Origin: an uncultured Lachnospiraceae bacterium
Lineage (GTDB): Bacteria; Bacillota; Clostridia; Lachnospirales; Lachnospiraceae
Assembly: GCA_937885345.1 (NCBI GenBank)
Contig: CAKZZH010000011.1
Location: 1-18,395 of the forward strand
DNA length: 18,395 nucleotides
Direction of reading: 5' to 3'
Under the pieces are notes generated by a model. It saw nothing but the letters and a program-made list of their open reading frames with translations. It was not told where the DNA came from and ran no database searches. Below, one piece after another: positions 8,443 to 15,834 of this stretch. The position numbers were made by a program, and so were the translations under genes. Position 1 is the first letter of the stretch. Each line of letters opens with the position of its first letter.

Positions 8443-8520
8443 CGTCCGCAGGTCGCAGAGTTTGTAGTAAACGGACGGCTGCCTAAGGCGGGAATATTTT
8501 ACGGCATATCAAGGGTATGC
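8443..8520 (+). promoter_or_regulatory. Structured 5' leader of pspA, possible RNA regulatory element
   Basis: The leader can form a stem CGTCCG (8443-8448) with CGGACG (8472-8477), a small GCC/GGC hairpin (8481-8489), and a hairpin GCATA (8504-8508) with TATGC (8516-8520) around a 7-nt purine-rich loop. It is followed by a strong GGGAGG ribosome binding site. I do not recognise a known riboswitch class. There is no U-tract after either stem, so it does not look like a simple attenuator. Confidence 0.35.
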
Positions 8521-8557
8521 ATAATAACAGTGACACATAATAAGGGAGGTAATTGTA

Positions 8558-9238
8558 ATGGGCATTCTTGCAAGATTTAAGGATATCATGTCCGCCAACA
8601 TTAACGCTATGATCGATAAGTGGGAGGATCCGGAGAAAATGATCGATCAGTATATGCGTAATCTGGAGGAAGATCTTGGCAAAGTTAAGAAGGAAACAGC
8701 ATCTGTAATGGCAGATGAGACCAAGTGCAAGAGAGATCTTGATGAGTGTGAGGCAGAGATCAATAAGCTTCAGGCATATGCAGAGAAGGCAGTTATCGCA
8801 GGCAACGATGATGATGCCAGAACATTCCTTACCAAGAAGCAGTCGCTTCTTACCAAGAAGGAAGCATATCAGAAGACTTATGATATCGCACACAGTAATG
8901 CAGAGAAGATGCGTCAGATGCATGACAAGCTTGTTAACGATATCAGCGAGCTCAGTTCAAGAAGAGATACCATCAAGGCTAAGGTTAAGATCGCAAAGGC
9001 TCAGCAGACCGTTAATGAGATGGAATCTGCAATGGGTAATGCCAAGAATAATCTCACCGCTTTCGGTAAAATGGAAGCCAAGGCTGACAAGATGCTTGAT
9101 GAGGCTAATGCAATGGCTGAACTTAATAACAGCGGAACAGAGAAAACCGTTGAAGAACTTGAAGAGAAGTATAAGGTTAATGCACCCGAGATTGATGATG
9201 AACTTGCTGCTATTAAGGCTAAGCTTGGACAGCAGTAA
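8558..9238 (+). CDS. pspA: PspA/IM30 family phage-shock protein A homologue
   Basis: Peripheral inner-membrane protein of the ESCRT-III-like PspA/Vipp1 family, which binds and stabilises stressed membranes. The N-terminus (MGILARFKDIMSANINAMID) is the amphipathic helix typical of the family. Nearly all the rest is long charged alpha-helix and coiled coil, including the conserved DPEKMIDQYMRNLEEDL segment. At 226 aa it is full length. GGGAGG lies 8-9 nt before the ATG. No PspB, PspC, PspF or LiaR-type partner is next to it. The promoter and long structured leader upstream suggest regulation at the RNA level as well. pcrA begins 40 nt downstream with no terminator, so some read-through is likely. 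Confidence 0.93.
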   Translation: MGILARFKDIMSANINAMIDKWEDPEKMIDQYMRNLEEDLGKVKKETASVMADETKCKRDLDECEAEINKLQAYAEKAVIAGNDDDARTFLTKKQSLLTKKEAYQKTYDIAHSNAEKMRQMHDKLVNDISELSSRRDTIKAKVKIAKAQQTVNEMESAMGNAKNNLTAFGKMEAKADKMLDEANAMAELNNSGTEKTVEELEEKYKVNAPEIDDELAAIKAKLGQQ

Positions 9239-9278
9239 GGTGTACAATTTCTATAATGCAGATCGGATATGAGTGATA

Positions 9279-11573
9279 ATGAGCAGTAACAGATACGATT
9301 CACTTAATGATGAACAGAAGGAGGGCGTGTTCACTACAGAAGGACCTGTCCTCCTTCTTGCTGGTGCGGGTTCGGGTAAGACGAGAGTCATAACCTACAG
9401 GATCGCGCATTTAATAGAGGACCTCGGTGTATCACCGTACAGCATACTTGCCATAACCTTTACCAATAAGGCAGCAGGCGAGATGAAGGAGCGAGTGGAT
9501 GTACTTACAGAGGGAAGAGCGGGCGGCTCGTGGATAATGACTTTCCATGCGGCGTGCGGTAAAATTCTCAGGGTCCATGCCGACAGGCTTGGTTACAGTG
9601 ACAAATTCACTATTTATGACAGCGACGATCAGGTCGGTGTCATTAAGGACGTGCTCAAACGTCTGGAACTGGACCCCAAGCGGTACAAGGAGAAGGCTAT
9701 TTTATCGAGGATATCATCGGTCAAGGACAATCTGATAGATGCTGATGAATTCTACAAAAGAGCCGGAAGTGATTACGCAGAGAAAATGATCGCAGAGGTG
9801 TATCGCCTCTATCAGGAGACTCTGCTTAAGAATAATGCCATGGACTTCGATGACATGATCTTTAATACGGTAAAGCTTTTCAGGCAGTGTCCCGATGTGC
9901 TTGAAAAATATCAGGAGAGGTTCCGCTATATAATGGTCGACGAGTACCAGGATACCAATATAGCGCAGTTTAAGCTTGTACAGATCCTTGCCGCTAAATA
10001 CCGTAATCTTTGTGTGGTCGGTGATGACGATCAGTCCATCTACAAATTCAGAGGTGCCAATATTCAGAATATCCTTGAATTTGAGGTGTATTTTCCCGAT
10101 GCAAAGGTTATTAAACTTGAGCAGAATTACCGATCGACACAGAATATTCTAAGCGTTGCCAATTCGGTAATAGCCAATAATTCGGAGCGCAAGGAGAAGA
10201 AACTTTGGACCGCATCCGACGACGGCAGTAAAATATATTTCAGCAAATACGGGACCTCGTTTGAGGAAGCGGAGATGATCGCGGCGAGTATCGCCACACA
10301 GATTAATGACGGATATGAATATAAGGATGTAGCAATCCTGTACAGGACAAACGCTCAGTCGCGTATACTCGAGGAAAAGCTCATCAATGAAAATATACCT
10401 TACAGGATTTACGGAGGAGTCAATTTCTATTCAAGGAAGGAGATCAAGGATGTTCTCTCCTATCTTAAGACGATTGACAACGGTGTGGACGATATGGCGG
10501 TGCGTCGTATAGTCAACATACCTAAGCGCGGTATTGGTACTACCTCCCTCGATAAAATCCAATCCGCTGCCTACTCGGAAGATATCAGTCTGTATGAGGC
10601 TCTTCTCAGAATCGACGAGATGGCCGATCTTAAGAGAACGGCGGCTAAGGTTAAGGATTTTACCGCTCTTATCGAGAAGATGAGGAGCGATTATGCCAGG
10701 CTTAACGTCAAAGAGATTATTGAACATTTGCTCGATGATATCGGATACAAGGAGTACCTTCAGGAGACTGAGACCGACGAGGAAGCGGAGGAAAGGCTCC
10801 TCAATATCGATGAACTTATTTCCAAGGCAGAGATTTATGAAGAATCGGCCGAAGAGCCATCTCTTTCAGGATTTCTTGAGGAGGTTGCACTCGTTGCGGA
10901 TATCGATAATCTCGACAATAATGCTAATATAGTGTCGCTTATGACTTTGCACAGTGCCAAGGGACTTGAGTTCCCCGTTGTATATATGGCCGGAATGGAG
11001 GAGAATCTCTTCCCCAGCTCACGCTCTGTCGCAGAGGGCGAGAGTGAAGTGGAAGAAGAGAGACGACTTTGCTATGTCGGGATCACCAGAGCGAAGGACA
11101 AGCTTTTTATGAGCGCGGCCAGACAGAGAATGATCCGCGGCGAAATAACATACAATCTTCCGTCCAGATTTATACGCGAGATTCCCGACGAATTTCTAAT
11201 AAAATCCGAGACCGACAATTCATTCAGCTTCGGTGGCTTCGGCGGCAGCAGCTACGGCTCGGGCACTGGGGCGGGCTTCGGCGGCTCGGGCGCCAAAGCG
11301 GGCTTCGGAGGCAGCAGCTACAGCGCTGTGCGTAAGAAGAAATCGTCTGTGGGTCCCGCTGCGGATGTAAGCGTATACTCTTCAAAGGAGGCTCTGTCTA
11401 AGTCATCCGCGCTTGATTACGGCGTGGGAGACAAGGTGTCACATGCCAAATTCGGAATCGGCGTTGTCAAAGAAATCAAGGACGGAGGAAGGGACTTTGA
11501 AGTGACGGTTGAATTTGATGGATTCGGCGTCAAAAAAATGTTCGCAATGTTTGCAAAACTAACCAAAGCGTGA
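9279..11573 (+). CDS. pcrA: ATP-dependent DNA helicase PcrA (UvrD/Rep superfamily 1A)
   Basis: 3'-5' DNA helicase acting in nucleotide-excision repair, replication restart and removal of RecA or RNA polymerase from DNA. Walker A GAGSGKT lies at 29-35, with the DEYQD Walker B at 221-225. The QNYRST motif, the LMTLHSAKGLEF motif and VGITRAKDKLF (motif VI) complete the helicase core. The C-terminus (about 713-764, GDKVSHAKFGIGVV) is the Tudor-like RNA-polymerase-binding domain of PcrA. Between core and tail, at about 651-680, is an unusual glycine/serine-rich stretch with repeated GFGGS units. It makes this a 764-aa protein, slightly longer than usual. ATG 9279 was chosen over GTG 9273; both have weak ribosome binding sites. 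A TATAAT at 9252-9257 lacks a good -35. Confidence 0.95.
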   Translation: MSSNRYDSLNDEQKEGVFTTEGPVLLLAGAGSGKTRVITYRIAHLIEDLGVSPYSILAITFTNKAAGEMKERVDVLTEGRAGGSWIMTFHAACGKILRVHADRLGYSDKFTIYDSDDQVGVIKDVLKRLELDPKRYKEKAILSRISSVKDNLIDADEFYKRAGSDYAEKMIAEVYRLYQETLLKNNAMDFDDMIFNTVKLFRQCPDVLEKYQERFRYIMVDEYQDTNIAQFKLVQILAAKYRNLCVVGDDDQSIYKFRGANIQNILEFEVYFPDAKVIKLEQNYRSTQNILSVANSVIANNSERKEKKLWTASDDGSKIYFSKYGTSFEEAEMIAASIATQINDGYEYKDVAILYRTNAQSRILEEKLINENIPYRIYGGVNFYSRKEIKDVLSYLKTIDNGVDDMAVRRIVNIPKRGIGTTSLDKIQSAAYSEDISLYEALLRIDEMADLKRTAAKVKDFTALIEKMRSDYARLNVKEIIEHLLDDIGYKEYLQETETDEEAEERLLNIDELISKAEIYEESAEEPSLSGFLEEVALVADIDNLDNNANIVSLMTLHSAKGLEFPVVYMAGMEENLFPSSRSVAEGESEVEEERRLCYVGITRAKDKLFMSAARQRMIRGEITYNLPSRFIREIPDEFLIKSETDNSFSFGGFGGSSYGSGTGAGFGGSGAKAGFGGSSYSAVRKKKSSVGPAADVSVYSSKEALSKSSALDYGVGDKVSHAKFGIGVVKEIKDGGRDFEVTVEFDGFGVKKMFAMFAKLTKA
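11223..11325 (+). repeat. Glycine/serine-rich repeat segment within pcrA
   Basis: Three GFGGS-containing units, two of them reading GFGGSSY, are encoded by locally GC-rich, repetitive DNA between the helicase core and the C-terminal Tudor-like domain. The GC content is visibly higher than in the flanking coding sequence. Confidence 0.7.
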
Positions 11574-11614
11574 TAGAATATAAGCACCTAATTATCCAGA
11601 AAGGAAGTAGAGCG

Positions 11615-11872
11615 ATGAAGAAAATATCAGAAGTATGGAATGACAGCAAATTAGCCACTTATTTTAAGAAGGAGCCCGAAATTACCGTAGTTGAGGAAGA
11701 GCCCAAGAGCAAGCACACGGCCGTTAAGGTGTTTGCGGTTATTGGTATTATTGCCGTTGTTGCAGGTATCGCTTTTGCTCTTTACAAATATTTCAAGCCA
11801 GACTATCTCGATGAGGATGAAGATGATTACATCGATGATGATGACGATTTCTTCGATGATGAGGAGCTTTAA
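11615..11872 (+). CDS. Small single-pass membrane protein with acidic C-terminal tail
   Basis: Unrecognised 85-aa protein. The N-terminal 35 residues are charged (KKISEVWNDSKLATYFKKE). One transmembrane helix follows at about 37-58 (VKVFAVIGIIAVVAGIAFALYKYF). The tail at 63-85 is almost entirely Asp/Glu, giving a strongly negative end. No signal-peptidase site is clear, so it is probably a membrane-anchored protein. The start is ATG 11615, with AAAGGAAG about 8 nt upstream. An in-frame ATG at 11570 overlapping the pcrA stop has no such site and would add 15 residues. It lies between pcrA and another membrane protein gene in a tight run. It could be a small accessory subunit of that neighbour, but this is inference. 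Confidence 0.75.
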   Translation: MKKISEVWNDSKLATYFKKEPEITVVEEEPKSKHTAVKVFAVIGIIAVVAGIAFALYKYFKPDYLDEDEDDYIDDDDDFFDDEEL

Positions 11873-11877
11873 GATAA

Positions 11878-12276
11878 GTGAACAGACGGCTTAGAAATGA
11901 ACTGATTGAAGTTATAGCCGGTCTTGTAATGATAATAATCGGAGTCGTGCTCTTTCTGAACAAGGTCACAGTTGTTTCGGAATTTCTGCAAGGCTCCGAT
12001 TATTGGGTTACATGGAAGAGACTTTTGTGTCTGGTTCCTCTGGCGGCAGGAATTGTTCTCATGATTGTAAGGAAGGACTGGATCGGCTCTAAGATTATAT
12101 CCGGCATTGGTGCACTGCTCATTATTGTGCTTGTCATAGCAACGACCACTCTCGTTCTTGATACAAGAATCGATATTCTTGAGTGGATTATTTTTGGTGC
12201 GCTTATTCTTGGGGGAGTTATTATCATTGTGGTAGCACTTATTATGGCTAACCGTAAGAAGGCACGAGATAAGTAA
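11878..12276 (+). CDS. Uncharacterised four-helix membrane protein
   Basis: Unrecognised 132-aa integral membrane protein with four predicted helices at about 10-28, 48-65, 72-93 and 102-124, and a basic C-terminal end (NRKKARDK). No enzyme motif is visible. The start is GTG 11878, with GAGGAG 11 nt upstream inside the end of the preceding gene. The next in-frame ATG falls inside the first helix and is unlikely. The gene starts 5 nt after the acidic-tail gene, and its TAA overlaps the ATG of the methyltransferase gene by one base (TAATG), which indicates translational coupling. Confidence 0.75.
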   Translation: MNRRLRNELIEVIAGLVMIIIGVVLFLNKVTVVSEFLQGSDYWVTWKRLLCLVPLAAGIVLMIVRKDWIGSKIISGIGALLIIVLVIATTTLVLDTRIDILEWIIFGALILGGVIIIVVALIMANRKKARDK

Positions 12277-13706
12277 TGAAAAAAGGTGAAATATACGAAG
12301 GGGAAGTAGAGAGAGTTGATTTCCCCAACAAAGGAATTGTAGGTAATTGCATTGTCAAAAACGTGATACCCGGACAAAGGGTGCGTTTTATGATCAATAA
12401 ACATAAGAGCGGTCAGTATGAAGGCAGACTTCTGGAGGTTATCTCACGTGCGGCTTGTGAGAGTCCTGCGAAGGCGTGTCTTCATTTTGGTATATGTGGG
12501 GGCTGCGTTTATCAGGATATGGATTATAACGCGCAGCTTGAGCTTAAAGCCTCACAGGTTAAGAAACTTCTCAGTGTATGTGGTCATGATTATGAATATG
12601 AGGGCATTCTGCCGAGTCCCCGTATAAATGACTATCGCAATAAGGTTGAACTTACATTTGGCGATGAATATAAAGACGGCCCTTTAAGTCTTGGCATGCA
12701 TATCAGCGGAAGTTTCTATGATATCGTAACTATAGGTGATTGCAGGATCATGGATAAGGATTTCAGGACCGTTATGATGACGACTCTGGAATATTTTAAG
12801 GAAAGGAATATTCCTTTCTTTCATAAAATGCGCCATGAGGGCTATCTCAGGCATCTGATCATACGTAAAGCCGTTAAGACCGGTCAGATTCTTGTGAATC
12901 TGGTCACAACAACGCAGATGGACATTGACCTTAAAGGCTATGCTGACGCGCTTTCAAGTGCCGAATACGAGGGCGTACTGACCGGTGTGGTGCATACAAG
13001 TAACGATTCAATTGCCGATGCGGTTATAAATGAGGGAACAGAAGTACTTTACGGGCGCGATCATATAGAGGAGGAACTTCTGGGACTGAACTTCAGGATC
13101 ACACCGTTTTCCTTCTTTCAGACCAATTCTCTTGCGGCAGAAGTGCTGTATGAAAAGGTCAGAGAATATGTCGGCGATACCAAGGATAAAATCGTCTATG
13201 ACTTATACAGCGGTACGGGTACGATCGCACAGATCGCAGCTCCCGTTGCGCGCAGAGTCATAGGTGTTGAGATAATAGAGGAGGCTGCAAGAGCAGCGAC
13301 CCTTAATGCCAAGGCTAATGGACTGAATAATTGTGAATTCATAGCGGGTGATGTTCTCAAAGTCATCAAGGAAATAAGAAGTTTGCAGGACACAGAGGGC
13401 GGTATCCATGAGGAGCCTGTGTACATCGGTAAGGACAGCGATATAAGCAACTACCGTCCCGATATCATTATCCTTGACCCTCCGCGCGACGGAATACATC
13501 CGAAAGCGATAGGCCCGATCATAGATTTTAATGCGGACAGGATCGTCTATGTCTCCTGTAAAATATCCAGTCTCTCGCGTGACCTTCCCATATTTGAGAG
13601 CCGAGGATACAGACTTATCAAAGCCTGCTCAATAGATATGGTTCCGGGGACTACGGGGATAGAGACCTGTTGCTTGCTCGAACGCATCCGAAGTGCCCAT
13701 CATTAA
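12276..13706 (+). CDS. rlmD: 23S rRNA (uracil-C5)-methyltransferase, RlmD/RumA type
   Basis: SAM-dependent methyltransferase of the TrmA/RumA family, methylating a uridine C5 in 23S rRNA (U1939 in E. coli numbering). Firmicute members can be dual-specific RlmCD, which sequence alone does not settle here. The N-terminal TRAM-like RNA-binding region is at about 1-57. A 4Fe-4S cysteine set follows: C61-x6-C68-x5-C74-x2-C77. The SAM-binding motif DLYSGTGT starts at D309, DPPRDGIHP starts at D401, and YVSCK contains the catalytic nucleophile C428. At 476 aa it is full length. The ATG overlaps the upstream stop by one base, so it is coupled to the four-helix membrane protein gene. Confidence 0.92.
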   Translation: MKKGEIYEGEVERVDFPNKGIVGNCIVKNVIPGQRVRFMINKHKSGQYEGRLLEVISRAACESPAKACLHFGICGGCVYQDMDYNAQLELKASQVKKLLSVCGHDYEYEGILPSPRINDYRNKVELTFGDEYKDGPLSLGMHISGSFYDIVTIGDCRIMDKDFRTVMMTTLEYFKERNIPFFHKMRHEGYLRHLIIRKAVKTGQILVNLVTTTQMDIDLKGYADALSSAEYEGVLTGVVHTSNDSIADAVINEGTEVLYGRDHIEEELLGLNFRITPFSFFQTNSLAAEVLYEKVREYVGDTKDKIVYDLYSGTGTIAQIAAPVARRVIGVEIIEEAARAATLNAKANGLNNCEFIAGDVLKVIKEIRSLQDTEGGIHEEPVYIGKDSDISNYRPDIIILDPPRDGIHPKAIGPIIDFNADRIVYVSCKISSLSRDLPIFESRGYRLIKACSIDMVPGTTGIETCCLLERIRSAHH

Positions 13707-13721
13707 GTGAAAGGAAAAGAG

Positions 13722-14345
13722 ATGTCTAAGATCGCTGTTTATTTTCCCGGAGTGGGATATCATTGTGACAAGCCCCTCCTGTATTATTCAAGAGATATAG
13801 CCTGTGAGGCCGGGTATGACAAATACGTAAACGTCGATTACAAATACTCATGCGGTAAAATCCGTGGCGACGAGGCAAAGATTTATGAGACATACCGGGT
13901 TCTCTATGATATGGCAGTAGATATTCTTAAGGATATAGACTGGGATGAATACGACGATATCCTCTTTGTTTCCAAAAGTATCGGTACGGTAATTGCGGTT
14001 ACTTATGCCGGTAAAATGATCAAAAGAGGTGTAAGACACATTCTCTATACGCCTCTGAAATATACATTTTATGCGGCAGGCGGGTGTGATCTACGAAGTG
14101 GTGAAGCAATATCGTCATCATTTAGCGATCCGCTTGATGCCGTGGCTTTTATCGGGAAGAACGATCCCTGGAGCAATGTTCCCGAAGTCGTTAATATGGC
14201 CGGGGAGGCCGGCGTGGCTATCTATACCTACGAAGACGCCAACCATTCTCTGGAGACTTCGGATACTCTCACCAATATCGGCATTATCGATGATGTAATG
14301 AGAAAAAGCAGAGATTATATAAACAATGAAAGCGGCTTAATATAA
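13722..14345 (+). CDS. Alpha/beta-hydrolase-fold protein
   Basis: Small (207 aa) cytosolic protein that looks like an alpha/beta hydrolase of unknown substrate. A candidate catalytic triad can be placed: S86 in the nucleophile elbow VSKSIGT, D148 in FIGKNDPW and H175 in DANHSLE. The spacing and order fit the fold, but the elbow is SxSxG rather than the classic GxSxG. The start is ATG 13722, with AAAGGA about 6-7 nt upstream. An in-frame GTG directly after the previous stop (13707) would overlap that site. It is the last gene of the pcrA-to-hydrolase run, and its TAA stop is built into the terminator hairpin that follows. Confidence 0.75.
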   Translation: MSKIAVYFPGVGYHCDKPLLYYSRDIACEAGYDKYVNVDYKYSCGKIRGDEAKIYETYRVLYDMAVDILKDIDWDEYDDILFVSKSIGTVIAVTYAGKMIKRGVRHILYTPLKYTFYAAGGCDLRSGEAISSSFSDPLDAVAFIGKNDPWSNVPEVVNMAGEAGVAIYTYEDANHSLETSDTLTNIGIIDDVMRKSRDYINNESGLI

Positions 14346-14354
14346 GCCGCTTTC
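14328..14354. terminator. Shared hairpin terminator between convergent genes
   Basis: A perfect 12-bp stem GAAAGCGGCTTA/TAAGCCGCTTTC with a 3-nt ATA loop. It contains the TAA stop of the hydrolase gene and lies 5 nt beyond the 3' end of the convergent GH43 gene. T-rich sequence follows on either strand but is interrupted, so termination may be less complete than at 7597-7630. Confidence 0.8.
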
Positions 14355-14359
14355 TACTA

Positions 14360-15823
14360 TTATTGTTTAAGCAGATAATCTGTATAATTTGCTGTTATGT
14401 CACCTTGAGCATACATTCCGAACAGTACCCCTGTAAATCCGCCCGCGACTTCGGATGATAAATACCTTGTTAAACCTGTGCCCATAAATTCATCGTTCAC
14501 ATAGAAATTGTATTCGTGCGATGTGAATTGTACGGACATCATTGCAGAGTCATTTTTTAAGGGGACTATTTTTTCTTTATGCTTTATATTGCCGATGTTA
14601 AGCATTAGAACGGCAAAGCAGGCATCGTGCTCCTTTCTTATAAGCAGGTCATAGTGATGATTTTCGTCCATATATATGGTAATTCCGGCTTCTCCTTTGC
14701 CTAAGACGGATATTTTACAAGAGAGGGAGCCGTTCATTGCCTGCTGCCTGATCCCGATGAAAGTAGGGGAGCCGGGCATGTCGATGGTGGTCTCGTCTCC
14801 TTTAAGCGTGTAGCAGGAATCATCAAGTATATAATTATCGGGCTTATAGTCACGAAGGTACAGAAGCATAAGCTTCCTGTCGATGTTACTTAACGTATAG
14901 TCGTGTATGGGAGCCTGCGGTGAGGCGGCATCTATATCATACTCAAATTCGGTTGTACCGTCATTTCCGCAGGTAAACCATCCGTCGTCATCAAAATGTA
15001 CGGGCACCATATAAACTTCTCTGCCCAGGTGATGGTACATTTCGTATTGACCTATCTGTCTGAAGGCAAGGTGAATAATGAACCATTCACCACTTGCGCT
15101 TTGTATAAGGTCCCCGTGTCCTGCTCCCTGTATTTCAAAACCACCTTTGTTACGGTTGGTGAGAACAGGATTATTCGGGCAGTTTTCAAAAGGTCCCATC
15201 GGGTTCTTGGATCTTGCACAGACGATCATATGCCCGTATTCGGTACCACCCTCTGCGGCGGTGAGATAGTAGTAGGAGCCTATTTTGTACAGATGGGGAG
15301 ATTCGAGGTATCTTCCGCCTGTGCCGTGCCATATAGTCTTGCTGGGTGTAAGCTTGCGGCCGGTTTCGATATCGATTTCACACTGAGTCACGCCATGATC
15401 TCCGAAATCATCGCCGCCGTTACTGGTAAAATAAACCTTCCCGTTGTCAAACAGAAGCGACGGGTCGATTCCGCCCTGATCAACGAATATCGGCTCACTC
15501 CACTCACCGGTAATATCGTCAGTGTATACATAGAAATTCTTGTGGAGCGTATCATTGGTTGTAACCATATAAAATCGGCCTTTATGATATCTGATCGTCG
15601 GAGCGAATACGCCGCCTGAACTGGGCACACTTGCCAGATCAACCTGGCTTGGCCTTGTCAAAGCATTTCCGATCTGATTCCAGTTGATCAGATCTTCGCT
15701 TTCAAACACAGGAACTCCCGGCATATACTGAAATGTACTGCATACAAGGTAAAATCTTTCACCTGCTCTGCAAACGCTGGGATCCGGATAGAAACCTTTT
15801 ATTATTGGATTATTGTATTTCAT
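14360..15823 (-). CDS. Intracellular glycoside hydrolase family 43 (beta-xylosidase/alpha-L-arabinofuranosidase type)
   Basis: Probable exo-acting enzyme that removes xylose or arabinose from imported hemicellulose oligosaccharides. The five-bladed propeller domain starts with NPIIKGFYPDPSVCR. The three GH43 carboxylates are visible: D14 (general base, in YPDPS), D120 (in GGIDPSLLF) and E174 (general acid, in RYLESPHLY). A C-terminal beta-sandwich (about 300-487) resembles the GH43_C2 module of beta-xylosidases. There is no signal peptide, so it acts in the cytoplasm. The start is ATG 15823, because AAGGAG lies 7 nt upstream; ATG 15829 would be only 1 nt from it. That ribosome binding site overlaps the stop of the upstream GH44 gene, so the pair is co-transcribed and probably coupled. 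Substrate specificity within GH43 is not certain. Confidence 0.92.
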   Translation of the reverse strand: MKYNNPIIKGFYPDPSVCRAGERFYLVCSTFQYMPGVPVFESEDLINWNQIGNALTRPSQVDLASVPSSGGVFAPTIRYHKGRFYMVTTNDTLHKNFYVYTDDITGEWSEPIFVDQGGIDPSLLFDNGKVYFTSNGGDDFGDHGVTQCEIDIETGRKLTPSKTIWHGTGGRYLESPHLYKIGSYYYLTAAEGGTEYGHMIVCARSKNPMGPFENCPNNPVLTNRNKGGFEIQGAGHGDLIQSASGEWFIIHLAFRQIGQYEMYHHLGREVYMVPVHFDDDGWFTCGNDGTTEFEYDIDAASPQAPIHDYTLSNIDRKLMLLYLRDYKPDNYILDDSCYTLKGDETTIDMPGSPTFIGIRQQAMNGSLSCKISVLGKGEAGITIYMDENHHYDLLIRKEHDACFAVLMLNIGNIKHKEKIVPLKNDSAMMSVQFTSHEYNFYVNDEFMGTGLTRYLSSEVAGGFTGVLFGMYAQGDITANYTDYLLKQ

Positions 15824-15834
15824 GATCATTCTCC

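Noticed and set aside
8443..8520. A known riboswitch (c-di-GMP, ZTP, fluoride, guanidine, preQ1) before pspA
   Set aside because: None of the conserved core sequences that I know for these classes could be matched.
9252..9257. TATAAT between pspA and pcrA as a separate pcrA promoter
   Set aside because: No acceptable -35 lies at 16-18 nt; the nearest TTGGAC is 21 nt away. It cannot be excluded, but it is not supported.
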